Assembly: GCA_015501585.1 (NCBI GenBank)
Contig: JADNRY010000089.1
Span: forward strand, 1-64,000
Direction: 5' to 3'
Origin: Rhodocollybia butyracea
Lineage: Eukaryota > Basidiomycota > Agaricomycetes > Agaricales > Omphalotaceae
Length of the DNA: 64,000 nt
Made by a program: the position numbers and the translations under genes
Shown: piece after piece, positions 11,942-23,673 of the stretch
Numbering within the stretch: the stretch's first letter is position 1
How the letters are laid out: each line of letters opens with the position of its first letter
Notes under the pieces: generated by a model
The model's database searches: none
What the model saw: the letters and a program-made list of their open reading frames with translations, nothing else
What the model was told of the DNA's origin: nothing

Positions 11942-13614
11942 TTACCGAAATGAACGCTCAGTGTTCAGGTCCCTTTGTAGACTATCAATCTTCCCCTGCA
12001 TCTTTAACATCACTGGAAGTACTGCTTTAACAGCATTCCAGTTGGTTCTCCAAGTAGATCTAATCCTGGGATCAATATCGTCAAGATGCTTGGACCCCCA
12101 ACCGCTACCAGTCCAAAGCCACAGCTTTGTCTCCAGTGGGCACAACTGCGCCAATGTGTACACAACCGGACCGGGTTCGTTTATGGGCGAAGGACCAAGA
12201 TCTAAGTTGTTAAGCTTTGCGAAGCGCATCACCTCGAAAGAAGCGACATCAGGTATGTGATCGCTTCTAGCGTCGATATAGAGCTGGAGTGTCGACATAT
12301 TTGGACAGTGACGACTAAAATGCGAGAGAGCCTTTAGCGTCAAGCGCTTCTCTCGTTCCAGGAGCAGCACCCCAGGTTGATAGCATAATGAAAACCATGT
12401 CAACCCAGGCCAGCTCTCTGCTATGATCTCAACATCTTTGTCATCAATATCTGCAGGGTACAGAGATTGTAACTCGAACCAAGATATATTTCGGCAATTG
12501 TTGAGTATGGGAAGAAGGTCTCCCATTTGAATCATATCTTTAGCCAAAGGTTGGGAGAGCAAGTTGTCCAAGATGCCATCCGCTCTTCCATTGAGGAAGA
12601 GATTATTTAGTTGAAGGGAAGTGAGAAAAGAGAACTTGGTCGCAATTAGTGAAATTATGATGCAAACATTGCCCGAGGTTTCAGGATCATGGGAAGTTAT
12701 AGTCAAGTATTTCGTCTTAGAAGAAGAGATGCTCTGGAGAAATTTTGTACCAAAAGGATATGTGCAGTATAGGTCAATTTGATGCAATGTCTCTAGGTCA
12801 ACGCATTGGCGGGAATTGCTCAGTTTGAGCATAGAGCTAGGGGGATAGATGAAGACACTTGATATCCTAAATCTCTTCATTTGTGGAACCTCCGCGAGAC
12901 CAAGGAATATCTCTGTCGGGTCAGGAAAAGGAGGGACGTCAAGATCTTCAAGATTAGGAAGCTGCTTCATGAGAGCTACTATTGGTTCCTGATAAATTTG
13001 CAATGGCGAGACACCCAGCCGGAGGTCAGAAAGAAAGGGCATTCGTGTGCTGATAGCTGCACAGTATGAAGTAAACGCGTCTTGGTCCAAAACTTCATCG
13101 TCACATCGGTCGATTTCGAATTCCCGCATTCCGTCGTGCATAAACATTACCGAAGGCTCTACTAGCCCCAGATTTGAGAGACCATACCACTGCAAGGTGT
13201 GTAATTTTGGAAGAAAAGGACTTTCTCCCCGCATTTTCGACAATATCGAGAGTGCAGAACGGTACTTGGTATCCGGATCCTCTATGGCTATAATCCGAAT
13301 CCGGTTTTGATAGACCTTCTCGAATCGTTGCCAGGATGCAAAGGAGGGTGTTTTAATATATTTCTAAGGATTTGTTATGCTACTATGAGTAGAAGCAGTC
13401 CACCTGTACGCACGTATGATCCACTCTTTTTCTTCAGCTTACCGAACAGCTTCAATAAGGGCCTCAAATCTGTGATTTTATACCAAAGCAAGTCGAGACC
13501 AACGTTTGACCAGCGCTGGCATACTAGTAGACTCCGATATTTGGCGCTATTATTACAATAACTGAGGATGTTGTACAGGATTTCCAGGATATTGAGTGGA
13601 CTGGGAGCCGACAT
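11942..13614 (-). CDS. F-box/LRR-like protein, array member 1
   Basis: Exons 13414-13614 and 11942-13363, separated by a 50-base intron, encode about 540 residues. The first exon holds the F-box (MSAPSPLNILEILYNILSYC, then LLVCQRWSNVGLDLLWYKI). The second carries a long leucine-rich region, including SFASWQRFEKVYQNRIR near its start and CPNMSTLQLYIDARSDHIP toward the end. The start is set by the MSAPSP motif shared with three paralogues. The upstream in-frame ATG at 13725 falls in sequence these paralogues lack. It should serve as an SCF ligase receptor; target unknown. It is nearly identical in layout to the gene at 16438-18114. Its own upstream region seems to have been split by an insertion. 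Confidence 0.88.
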
Positions 13615-13654
13615 CGTGAGTGAGAAATTCTGCGAATGATAAATTGATAGATCG

Positions 13655-15075
13655 CTCGCTAAATGGTTACCAGGTCCGAGATAAGTGCTACAGGCGCTTA
13701 TTGGAGGATAAGATAGGCGGCTCATTTCGTGCGCCTGTGGAGACCTGACACAGCCTCACCCCTTATTTGGAGTCGGGACACCGGAGCGTTGATGCCGGCT
13801 GTCAGCGGAAGGTCAAGAGTTCGAGTCTCGAAGGGACAGCTATTCCAGACTAATATGTATAACTTCATAACTTTGCAGCTTAATAGATAACTTGTATGGA
13901 GTGAGCTACTATTAAAGTAGACTGAACTACTGCTCCAGATACCATTGCTCAGCACTGTATCTGAACCTACCTGTACATGCTGTTCTGCTTTTTTTCTTCC
14001 CTGATATGTACATTGCTTAAGCCTTGAAGCTTGAAGCTTGACTATATTCTTCAGCATATGTAGATTACAGCTTTAGTATGGGATATTGGTCCTTGCTATC
14101 TATTGTTGCATATTTGACACGAGATGAATAACTTGACAATCTGTCAAAAGAAAAATCTGAATTTTGGGCATTTTTGCCTTCGAGGAGCCACTTATACATA
14201 CTGCCTTGTAGCGCTTGTCCAGCGAGACTCAGGCTAGCTCAAGTAAGTTCTGTCTACGATGCCTGACTCAATACTTGATGCAACATGTGCCATTCACACA
14301 TTTACTATTCAAAACTTACAGGAATTGGGATATTTTCTAGTCTGAGACTTTCGCCAAAGTTGTATACAGCCCCTGCTACATTTCTAGAATCTATGTACAA
14401 AAAATGAGCTTGCTTCATCGTTTCGATTTGGTTTCGATGCGATTAGCGCCTCCTAGCGCGCGTAGAAACGTGTTGTTGTTTTGCCATCTTGAATTTCATT
14501 GGCTGTGTCCTGAGTCAAAAAAGGCAGTTTGTACTCAGGACTTGAAGCTTGAAATCTTGAAAACAACTTGAAAACCGAAAATGGACTCAAGCTTTACGTG
14601 TGTATAGCGGCCAATTTATCACTGAGCGGAAAAAAATTACTCGGATACTGGACGTGAATAAGGTAGGTAAAATCCTCCTTTCTTCTTTTTTTCTCTTTCT
14701 TTTTCAAACTTGAAAAACTTGAAAACTTCGCTCTCTCCACAGACTCACGACATAAGCCAGATAGGCAGACGTGATCATCAGCCTACAGCGATAAGCGCTT
14801 CTTATCACCAACTCTCATCGTCGCGTACGAAATCCGCCCAGCCCAGTCAATATTTTCAGCTCCCACCCACTATTGCTACCGTCTTCAAAGCCGTTCCGGA
14901 TTGGCCCATTTCTCGCGTTGGATACCCACCCGCGCGGGGCCGAGCCCCTGTCAAACCCTTATCTATACTCATTGGTCATAACACTTTGGATTAGATATAC
15001 CAAGTTGGGTATTTACTTTGATTTATTGGACGATTCAGGCAACTAGCTTATTCATGCGTACTTCGAGTCACGAGT
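13655..15075. mobile_element. Probable insertion between an F-box gene and its promoter
   Basis: Upstream of F-box array member 2 the sequence runs continuously from the ATG into the block at 18150-18310. For array member 1 the near-ATG part (13615-13655) and the far part (15078-15230, same block) are separated by about 1.4 kb of unrelated DNA. That intervening DNA has no transposase frame. It carries short repeats of the CTTGAAGCTTGAA type near 14027-14040 and 14540-14570. I could not find clear target-site duplications or terminal repeats, so calling it mobile is inference from the empty-site comparison. Confidence 0.4.
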
Positions 15076-15344
15076 GAGTCACTTCTCACGGAAATGTCAC
15101 AGTCATGATCTACTACGCGACGCGACATGATTTCCTTCGGCTTTGCTTTTGCACTCCAGGCAACGTACACTGCAGTATATTTGGATATATGTAAGTCATG
15201 GCGGTCCTATCTGACTCTTCCCTAGGCCTAGCTCCATGTCCAGCCTGTTCTCAGAGTCACAGTTCCCAGTCCACTCTCGTTTTGCGGATTGGCGCCTGGA
15301 CAACATCTACATAATGTGCAAGATTTTTCAAAAGGCTCACCTCC

Positions 15345-15700
15345 CCAGAAGGTATGTGATCACTAGTAGCGCCCATCCATGGTATAAGTATGGACAATGC
15401 AAACTGAAATGTGAGAGGGCCTTTAGTGTTGGCCCGTGAGCTTGGCGTCGCTTACTCGCCTTTGGGAAGGAGTTATCTCACAGCGCAAATCAAGTTCGCG
15501 AGTGATTCACCTGGTACGTATAGAAAAAGACTCATGTCAACTTTGAGCGTTGGGGCTTATTGTGTTTCCGAAGAGGGTGATCTCCGACCTCATCTCACTC
15601 GTTTCAAAGAGGAGTCAAATCCAACTAAGGGTCTGCAATCTGTTGCTGCAAAGAAAGGTATTACTCTTGCACAGCTATCGATAATTTGGGGATAGCTTAG
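15345..15700 (+). pseudogene. Chimeric scrap: F-box piece joined to aldo-keto reductase piece
   Basis: 15345-15428 matches the forward strand of the F-box array (compare 18682-18768), beginning GGTATGTGATCACTAGTAGC. At about 15430 it switches to an aldo-keto reductase reading frame on the + strand: ARELGV, then YSPLGRSYLTAQIK, a remnant intron, EEGDLRPHLTRFKEE and LQSVAAKKGITLAQLSI, ending in a stop at 15695. The matching segments of the two intact reductases lie at 26.7-27.1 and 28.9-29.3 kb. The N-terminal half and the C-terminus are absent, so it cannot make an enzyme. Confidence 0.75.
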
Positions 15701-15869
15701 GTACATACATGCTACCTCTTCCTGGATCGTCACCTTATGTGCAGCATGGTCATGGTCATCGCTCAGCTCGCCTCCCAATGTAACGAAGCACTTGACCATA
15801 ACCCTGGCCTGAGTGACCTGGTAAAAGGGAGATCGAGCCAGTAGAAACAAACCGCTTTTACTAAAAGTC

Positions 15870-16430
15870 CATTGGCACTTTTATCTTTATCGACCATCTT
15901 TGTAGACCTCAGCGAGTAAATGGGATCGGTACAGTTACCGTACGCAGATTAGTGATTTCAGTTAACAAGATTTGACGATGGCGGTTGGTCGCGTGTTTTA
16001 ATCGATACTGCGAAGGAAGATACTCGATAAAGTTCTCGACAAAGTGCATGCGTTTATTTGAAAATTTGCTGATTTTTCAAGTTTATCGGAACGAATATTC
16101 TCATTTGATAGCATCCAACTGTGCTGAGTACCGGTTCCAGATGTAATATCAGTGCACACTGCGATTCTCCCACATGAACTTGATGAATTATCACAGACAG
16201 TCATTTTGGGGCCAAAGTTCCGAGAAACGCGGCTTTCTTCACCAGAGGCCTATTTATGATGCATAAAGTGAGTTTTGTTCAAATGAACTTGCAGCAAGCA
16301 TGATGCGGAGCTCGAGTTGACTGGATTTTGAAGTGAGCACAGATAATGTTGCTCAAACTAGTGCATAGAGTTAATATGTACAGAGAATTTCTGTAGTTAA
16401 CACTAGTATGAAGACTTGCTGCCAGATCGA
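15870..16430. repeat. Second copy of the F-box 3' flanking block
   Basis: Aligns with 11400-11940, for example CGACCATCTTTGTAGACCTC here against CAACCATCTTTGTAGACTTC, and CACCAGAGGCC...GATGCAT in both. It is more diverged than the F-box genes themselves, consistent with non-coding decay after the duplication. Confidence 0.6.
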
Positions 16431-16437
16431 AACAACA

Positions 16438-18114
16438 CTACCGAGATGAAAGCTCAGTGTTCAGGTCCTGCTGCAGACTATCAATCTTCCCCTGCATCTT
16501 TAACATCACTGGAAGTACTGCTTTAACAGCATTCCAGTTGGTTCTCCATGTAGATCTAATCCTGGGGTCAATATCGTCAAGATCCTCAGACCCCCAACCA
16601 TCTCCAGTAAAAAGCCACAGTTTCGTCTCCGTAGGGCATAACTGCGCCAATGTATATGCAACCGGACCGGGTTCGTTTATGGGCGAAGGACCAAGATCTA
16701 ACTTGTTAAGCTTTGCGAAGCGCGTCGCCTCGAAACAAGTGACATCAGGTATGTGATCGCTTCTAGCGTCAATATAGAGCTGGAGTGTCGACATATTTGG
16801 ACAATGACGACTAAAGTGCGAGAGAGCCTTTAGCGTCAAGCGCTTCTCTCGTTCCAGGAGCAGCACCCCAGGTTGATAGCATAATGAAAACCATGTCAAC
16901 CCAGGCCAACTCTTTGCTATGGTCTCGACATCGTTGTCATCAATATCCGCAGGGTATGGAGATTGCAACCTGAACCAGGTTATATTTCGGCAATTGTTGA
17001 GTATGGGAAGAAGGTCTCCTATTTGAACCATATCTTTGGCCAAAGGCTGGGAGACCAGGTTGTTCAATATGCTATACTCTCTTCTAATGAGGGATAAATA
17101 TCCGATATCGAGGCAAGTGAGGAAAGAGAACTTGGTCGCAATTAGTGAAATTATGATGCAAACATTGCCCGAGGTTTCAGGATCATGGGAAGTTATAGTC
17201 AAGTATTTTATCTCAGAAGAAGAGATATTCTGGAGAAATTTTGTACCAAAAGGATATGTGCAGTACATATCCATTTTCTGTAATGTCTCTAGGTCAACGC
17301 ATTGGCGGGAATTGCTCAGTTTGAGCATAGAGCTGGGGGGATAGATGAAGACACTTGATATCCTGAATCTCTTTAATCGTGGAACCTCTGCGAGACCAAG
17401 GAATATCTCTGTCGGGTCAGGAAAAGGGGGGATGTCAAGATCTTCAAGATTAGGAAGCTGCTTCATGAGAGCTACTATTGGTTCCTGATAAATTTGCAAT
17501 GGCGAGACACCCAGCCGGAGGTCAGAAAGAAAGGGCATTCGCGTGCCGATAGCTGCACAGTAGGAAGTAAACGCGTCCTGGTCCAAAACGTCATCGTCAT
17601 CCCGATCGATTCCGAATTCCCGAATTCCGTCGTGCATAAACATTACCGAAGGCTCTACTAGCCCCAGATTTGAGAGACCATACCACTGTAAGGTGTGTAA
17701 TTTTGGAAGAAAAGGATCTTCTCCCCGCATTTTCGACAATGTCGAGAGTGCAGAACGGTAGTTGGTATCTGGAAAGTCTATGGCTATAATCTGAGTTCTG
17801 TTTCGGTAGACCCTCTCGAATCGTTGCCAGGATGCAGAGGAGGGTGTTTTATTATATTTCTGAGGTTCTGTTATGTTACTATGAGTAGAAAAAGTTAGGC
17901 TCTACGCACGTACGTATAATCCATTCTTTTTCTTAAGATCTCCAAACAGCTCTAATAAGGGCCTCAAATCTGTGATTTTATACCAAAGCAAGTCGAGACC
18001 AACGTTTGACCAGCGCTGGCATACTAGTAGACTCCGATATTTGGCGCTATTATTACAATAACTGAGGATGTTGTTCAAGATTTCTGGGATATCAAGTGGA
18101 CTGGGAGCCGACAT
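16438..18114 (-). CDS. F-box/LRR-like protein, array member 2
   Basis: Exons 17914-18114 and 16438-17859 (54-base intron) encode about 540 residues, the closest paralogue of the gene at 11942-13614. F-box: MSAPSPLDIPEILNNILSYC then LLVCQRWSNVGLDLLWYKI. The splice donor has moved slightly relative to the paralogue: here the exon ends ...TAC followed by GTACGT, where the paralogue has GTGCGT. The leucine-rich region is intact throughout and differs mostly by single substitutions, so it looks functional. It probably acts as a receptor subunit of an SCF ubiquitin ligase; the target is not known. Confidence 0.88.
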
Positions 18115-18410
18115 CGTGAGTGAGTGAGTGCGATATCGATAAATCCGATAATGTAACAGTCATGCACTTCTCACGGAAATGTCACAGTCATGATCTACTA
18201 CGCGACTCGGACGCGACTTGATTTCCGGCATTGCTTTTTGCGCTCCAGGCAACGTGCACTACGGTATATTTGGGTCTATGTAGGTCGTGGCGGTCCTATC
18301 TAACTTCCCTTCAATTCCATGTCCAGTTTCCATCAGCTATTACTCGTTCTTTCCCTTTGTCGCGATTCTCCTCCTACCGAGGGTCGACCGTCCCTTTCCA
18401 CCGTACGTCT
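18115..18410. repeat. F-box upstream block, second copy at 15078-15230
   Basis: The segment from CACTTCTCACGGAAATGTCA to about 18310 recurs at 15078-15230 with a few changes. It is the promoter-side flank of F-box array member 2. No consensus TATA box was noticed. Confidence 0.55.
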
Positions 18411-20095
18411 CTACATCTGAAGGCTATCAATCTTCTCCTGCATCCCCGTCATCACTGGAAGCACTGGTTCAACGGCCTTCCATGCAGTTCTCCATGTAGA
18501 ATTAATCTTGGGATCGATTCTATCAGAATGACCCCATTCACTACCAAACGATAATTTCGTCTCAGTAGAGCAGAAATGCGCCAATATGTATGCAACACGA
18601 GCGTGTTCGTCTATGGGCGAAGGACCAACATTAAACGTGCGAAGCTTTGCAAACCGCTTCACCTTCAAAGAAGTAACGCCAGGTATGTGATCACTAGTAG
18701 CGTCGATATAAAGTTGAAGCTTCGATAGATTTGGACAATGACGACTGAAATGTGAGAGGGCCTTCAGTGTCAAGCGTTTCTCTCGTTTCAGGAGCAGGAC
18801 TCCAGGCTGATGACAGAATGAAAACTCTTCCAGACCCGGCCAACTCTTCGCTATAGTCTCCATATCATGGTCATCAATAGCCGGAGGGTATGGAGATTGC
18901 AAGTCGAACTGAATAATATTTGGGCAACTGCTAAGAATGGGGATGAGGTGTTTCAAGTGAATGATATCCTTGGCCAATGGTCGAGAAAGCAGTGTGCCTA
19001 AGATTCTTCCTGTTGAAGTTCCACAGATGTGCGAGTTATAGCGCAAATGGAGTTGAGTTAGATGAGAGAATTTCGTCGCGATTTGTGAAATCAGGACACG
19101 AATGTTGTTAGAGGGTTCAGGATAATGGGATTCCATAGTCAAGGATCTCATCTCTTGGGAAGAAGAGATGCTCTGGAGTAAATTTGTACCGAAAGGATAT
19201 GTGCAATACAAGGCCATTTGTTGCAATTTCCTTAGGTCAAGGCGCTGGGGAGGATTGCTCTGCTTGAGTATCGAGCTAGGAGGCTCGCCAAAGTTATTTG
19301 ATATTATGAATATCTCTATTTGTGGCACCTCTGCGAGACCAAGAGAGATCTGAGTCAGGTCAGGAAAAGGAGGGACAAGAATCTCCCTAAGATTTGGAAG
19401 CCTTTTCATAAGAGCTACCACCGATTTCTCGTAGATTTGCAATGGATAAACCCTTAGGTGCAGACAAGAAAGAAACGGCATTCGCGCGCTGATTGCTGCG
19501 CAAAACGAGACGAGTACATCAGCTTCCAAATCTTCCAAATCGTCGTCGTCATCGTCATCCTCGAACTGAGTAATCGCAAATTCCCGTATGCCACTGTGCA
19601 TGAACATCACAGATGGTTCTATCAAACCCAAACCCGACAGACCATACCACCGTAGGGTGTGTAATTTCGGAAGAAGAGGACCTTCGCTTCGCATTTGCGA
19701 GAGCGTCGAGAGTGCAGGACGGTACTCAATATCTGTACTGTCTAGGCTTATAATCCGGATTCTGTTTTGGTAGACCTTTTCGAACCGCTCCCAAGACACA
19801 AAAGAGGGTACTCCAGCGAATATCTGAGGTTTTGTCATTAGAGAAAAGTAAGTCTACCAGAATTTCCGGCTGTACGCACGTAGGATTCGCTCGCGTAAGT
19901 TTCTCCCTTCCCCTCGAGCTCTCCGAATAGCTCCAAGAACGGCCTTAAATCTGTGATTTTATACCAGAGCATGTCAAGACCGACATCTGACCATTGCTGG
20001 CATACCAGTAGATTCCGATACATGTCACAGTCATCGCAGTGACTAAAGATGTTTTGCAAGATTTCCGAGATTTCAACTGGACTGGGAGCCGACAT
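18411..20095 (-). CDS. F-box/LRR-like protein, array member 3
   Basis: Exons 19880-20095 and 18411-19823 (56-base intron) give about 542 residues. The F-box exon reads MSAPSPVEISEILQNIFSHC and LLVCQQWSDVGLDMLWYKI, with DLRPFLELFGELEGKGE just before the intron. The long exon starts IFAGVPSFVSWERFEKVYQN. It carries a run of aspartates (EDDDDDDDLEDLE) not seen in members 1 and 2. Together with the headless member at 20519 it forms a second sub-group. It is presumed to be an SCF receptor; the target is unknown. Confidence 0.88.
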
Positions 20096-20518
20096 GTTGA
20101 ATTGGATGGAAGGAAGAAAGGAAATTTTAAAGGAAAGAAATCGATGAAGTGGTTCAAACTTCGATTGCTAGTGGCGGGCCGATGAACCTTATCTGAACAA
20201 GACAGCTGCAGCCCGCCCACATCCCGCCCTATCCGATTACGAGGAACCGTTCGATGGGTCCTCCCTTTCATATATCCAGCACTCAACCTTATCTCACCAT
20301 ATCATATTTCACATACGATCACCTATAATCCCGCCTACTACTTAGCTATGCACGCCGGAAGCTCTCCATGCTTAAGCATACTCATACCACTCGGCAATGC
20401 ATGACCTGCACACATTCATTTCATCACTGAGGACCGATTTTGAATCGTATAGGACCCTACGCTTCTAAGTTATGAATAAAAAGGTGTGTTAGCGCAGGGC
20501 TGCGTTGCGGGTGACCAC
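20096..20518. promoter_or_regulatory. Upstream region of F-box array member 3
   Basis: The 5' flank of the gene read leftwards from 20095. The leader is purine-rich on the + strand (pyrimidine-rich on the coding strand). No transcription-factor site can be assigned with confidence. Confidence 0.35.
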
Positions 20519-22034
20519 TCAAACACTCCTAGTTATAACAGTTCCTTCATTTTCAGGTCCCTCTGCCGGACTAATCTGCTTCTCTATCTTTGGCAAAAGC
20601 GCCGCTTCAACAGCCTTCCATTCGGGTCTCCATGTAGAATTAATCCTGGGATCGATTCTATCAGAATAACCCCAAGGATTACCAAACGACAATTTTGTCT
20701 GGGTAGAGCAGAAATGCGCTAATGTATATGCAACACGAGCGTTTTCGTCTATAGGCGAAGGACCAACATCTAACATGGAAAGCTTTTCGAGGCGCCTCGC
20801 CTCCCCAGAAATAACGTCAGGTATATGATCGCTAGTAGCGTCTAGATAAAGTTTAAGCGTCGATAAGTTTGGACAGTGAAGACTGAAATGTGAGAGGGCC
20901 TTTAGTGTCATCCGTTTCTCTCGTTTCAGGAGCAGAACTACAGGCTGATGACAGAATGAAAACTCTTCCAAACCCGGCCAACTCTTTGCTATAGTCTCTA
21001 TATCATGGTCGTCAATAGCCGGAGGGTACGGAGACTGCAAGTTGAACAGAATTATTTTTGGGCAACCGCTGAGAATGGGGATGAGGTGTTTGAAGTGAAT
21101 GATATCTTTGGCCAAAGGTCGAGAAAGAAGGGTGTCTAAGATTCTACCTCTTCCGTACACGAGGGGTTTATGGTCCAGATGGAGTAGAGTGAGATGAGAG
21201 AATTTGGTCGCGATCTGTAAAATCAGGATGCGAATGTTGTCAGAGGTTTCAGGATCATGGGAATCCATAGTCAAGGATCTCATCTCTGCGGTAGGAGAGA
21301 TGTTCTGTAGTAACCTTGTACTGAACACATATGTGCAATACAAGACCATTTGCTGCAGTTTCCTTAAGTCAACGCACTCGGGGGGATTGCTGTGCTTGAG
21401 TATCGAGCTAGGAAGATGGCTGAAATTAGTTGATATTATGAATATCTCCATTTGTGGAACCTCTGCGAGACCACGGGAGATCTGGGTCAAGTCAGGAAAA
21501 GGAGGGACAAGAAGCTCCCTGAGATTCGGAAGCTGTTTCATAAGAGCTACTATCGGTTTTTCGTAGACTTGCGACGGGTAAACGCCTATCTGAAGACAAG
21601 AAAGAAATGGCATTCGCGCGCTGATTGTTGCACAATACGAAGCGAATATACCAGGTTCCAAATCTTCAACCTCATACACCATCTGATCAATCACAAATTC
21701 CCGTATGCTACTGTGCATAAACATCACAGAAGGTTCTATTAACCCCAAGCCCGACAGACCATACCACCGCAGGGTGTGTAATTTGGGAAGAAGAGGCCCT
21801 TCGCCTCGCATTTGGGAGAGTGTTGAAAGTGCACGACGGTACGCGGTATCTGGATTGTCGAGGGTTATGATCCGAATTCTGTTTTGGTAGACCCTCTCGA
21901 ACCGCTTCCAAGACACAAAAGACGGTACTTTGGCATATCTCTGAAGTTCTATTAGAGAATAATCTACCAGAATTTCCGGCGGTACGCACATAAGATTCGT
22001 TCTGTTCCTTAAGCTCTCCGAATAGTTCCAAGAA
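20519..22034 (-). pseudogene. F-box/LRR-like gene, array member 4, lacking its F-box head
   Basis: The body matches array member 3 closely: a partial first exon (FLELFGELKEQNESY, about 21970-22034), a normal intron with GTGCGT donor, then YAKVPSFVSWKRFERVYQNR and a full leucine-rich region to 20519. Homology stops abruptly at 22034, inside the codons just before FLELFGEL. Beyond it the sequence is unrelated, so the F-box and start codon are missing. A leftward frame stays open into the unrelated DNA with a Met at 22225, but it reads the remaining first exon in the wrong frame and through the intron. A complementary F-box head without a body sits at 30453-30604 on the + strand. Confidence 0.8.
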
Positions 22035-23480
22035 TGAAGTATTGAAGGTCTCGAACAGGAGGACAACGAGAAGGATGAAATAGAGATGCTTGGCGTTCTC
22101 AACATCTCCTCAGATTCGGAAGACGTTGTAGGTTTGGGTTCTCTGCGCCCTACAAAGGCGTTGACTGCTACTTCCACCCTTATCGCTACTCCTACCCTTA
22201 CTTCCAGTCTTGCGAAACTTAACAAACCTTCGCTGGCTACACAGGCTCTTCACAGTGTACAAGGCGTCCTATCTCGAAAACTAAAATCTTCAAACAGGTT
22301 CAGCGTCCTCTCTCTACTATCTCCCACTACACCTCGACCTCCACCAACCCAAACCCAATGCAGCCTTCCTTCGCGTCTCCGTCTTGCTCGCCTTTTCCAC
22401 CATAAGACCCGTATATCTTCTGGTACCTAAACCAGGCCTAAACCCGGTGCCAGTCTCAAAACCTCTTCTCAAGGGCTTTCCAAAGGACTCACCAAACATG
22501 TATCTATTTTGTTTCTGGTCCACTGTGTTTTCTTCGAAAGATTGTAGTGTTTACTACCTCCCCGTAATTCAAATTTGTCTAGGACATCAGTTGCCTCACC
22601 GCTTTGACTGCCCATTTCCGGTTCACGCCAGCCAGTCCTCTCGCGCACGGAATCCAGTTTTTATTCAGTCGCTCACGACTCCCTAATATCTTCACATTCA
22701 AATTCAGGTTTCGACGTAGAGTTTGTACTATGTGTCTGTCTGCGGCTTCGGGCTTGTCCACACTCCGTACTATTGGTTAAACTGGCCTATCATCGAATTG
22801 TCGCTCCCTGAAATTGCCAACGGATTCAGACTCCCGCCTCTTCTCCCTCTATTGATACCTTGGATCAGCCTTTCATACTGATTTCTTTCCCTACTTCTCT
22901 CCCCTTCTTCCCCCGGGTTCGACAAAGGAGTGGTGGGTTATTTCCATTTCTAGGTGAGGAGTTTCGTCTCCTCTTCTAACAGCCATCAAATTGGCTAACA
23001 AAACTTCAACTTAGGGTTGTCGACCGCGTTGATCCCACTAGTGTACTACGATGAAAACTGGGCCTCCCTTGCTTTGCCCTTCTCGGCTTGTCTTCTTAGG
23101 TTTCACTCGAGATGTACTTGCCATCAAGACTGGACAGCTCAATAGGATGCTTTCGTATGAGTTCTAATTTCGGCGTAACTAGTCATTGTTGGAATTTACG
23201 GGTTTCGGCAAAATGTTGGGCACTCTGTCGACCATATTCCAGTATTACGGGTCTGTACTTGAGCATGTAGCTTTGTATAAAGGCTCCTTGAATACCGATG
23301 TCGAACCCACGAAGGCAGGCTAATCTTCTCGGTCTGCGCCGCAAATTTCCCGTCGAGATTTTGGAACGACTGTTCAGATACGACAACGTTGAAGTTGAAG
23401 GTTAACGAAATTTTCTTCCGTGAAACTTTTAAATGCAATATATCCGAGCGATATACTGGGCCGATAATCACGTCCTTAAG
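22035..23480. other. Gene-free, pyrimidine-rich stretch
   Basis: About 1.4 kb with no paralogue in the window and no recognised coding exon. The + strand is rich in C and T, notably 22800-22920. It begins exactly at the breakpoint of F-box member 4 and ends at the duplicated 3' flank of gene X1. Confidence 0.45.
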
Positions 23481-23673
23481 ATGTTCTCGTACTTGGTTAA
23501 CTCCTCAGCCATAGCCGCGATCATGCCTTTCACCTTCCAGCCAAATTCTTCGCTGCAAGCTAAGTGGCTGCGATATGTTGCTTCTGGAAATTCAGCCATG
23601 AACAGAAATGGTGTTTAAGTAGTTATTATATACTACAGGAGTATGGTGACAATACGTATTATGTATCTAGTAT

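Noticed and set aside
13795..13840. tRNA-like B box (AGAGTTCGAGTCTCG)
   Set aside because: The T-loop motif is there, but the T stem is weak, no acceptor stem pairs, and no A box or anticodon arm is found. It may be a tRNA-derived short element, but it cannot be called a tRNA.
22086..22686. Open frames in the pyrimidine-rich stretch
   Set aside because: Skewed composition explains them; no motif, paralogue or splice support.
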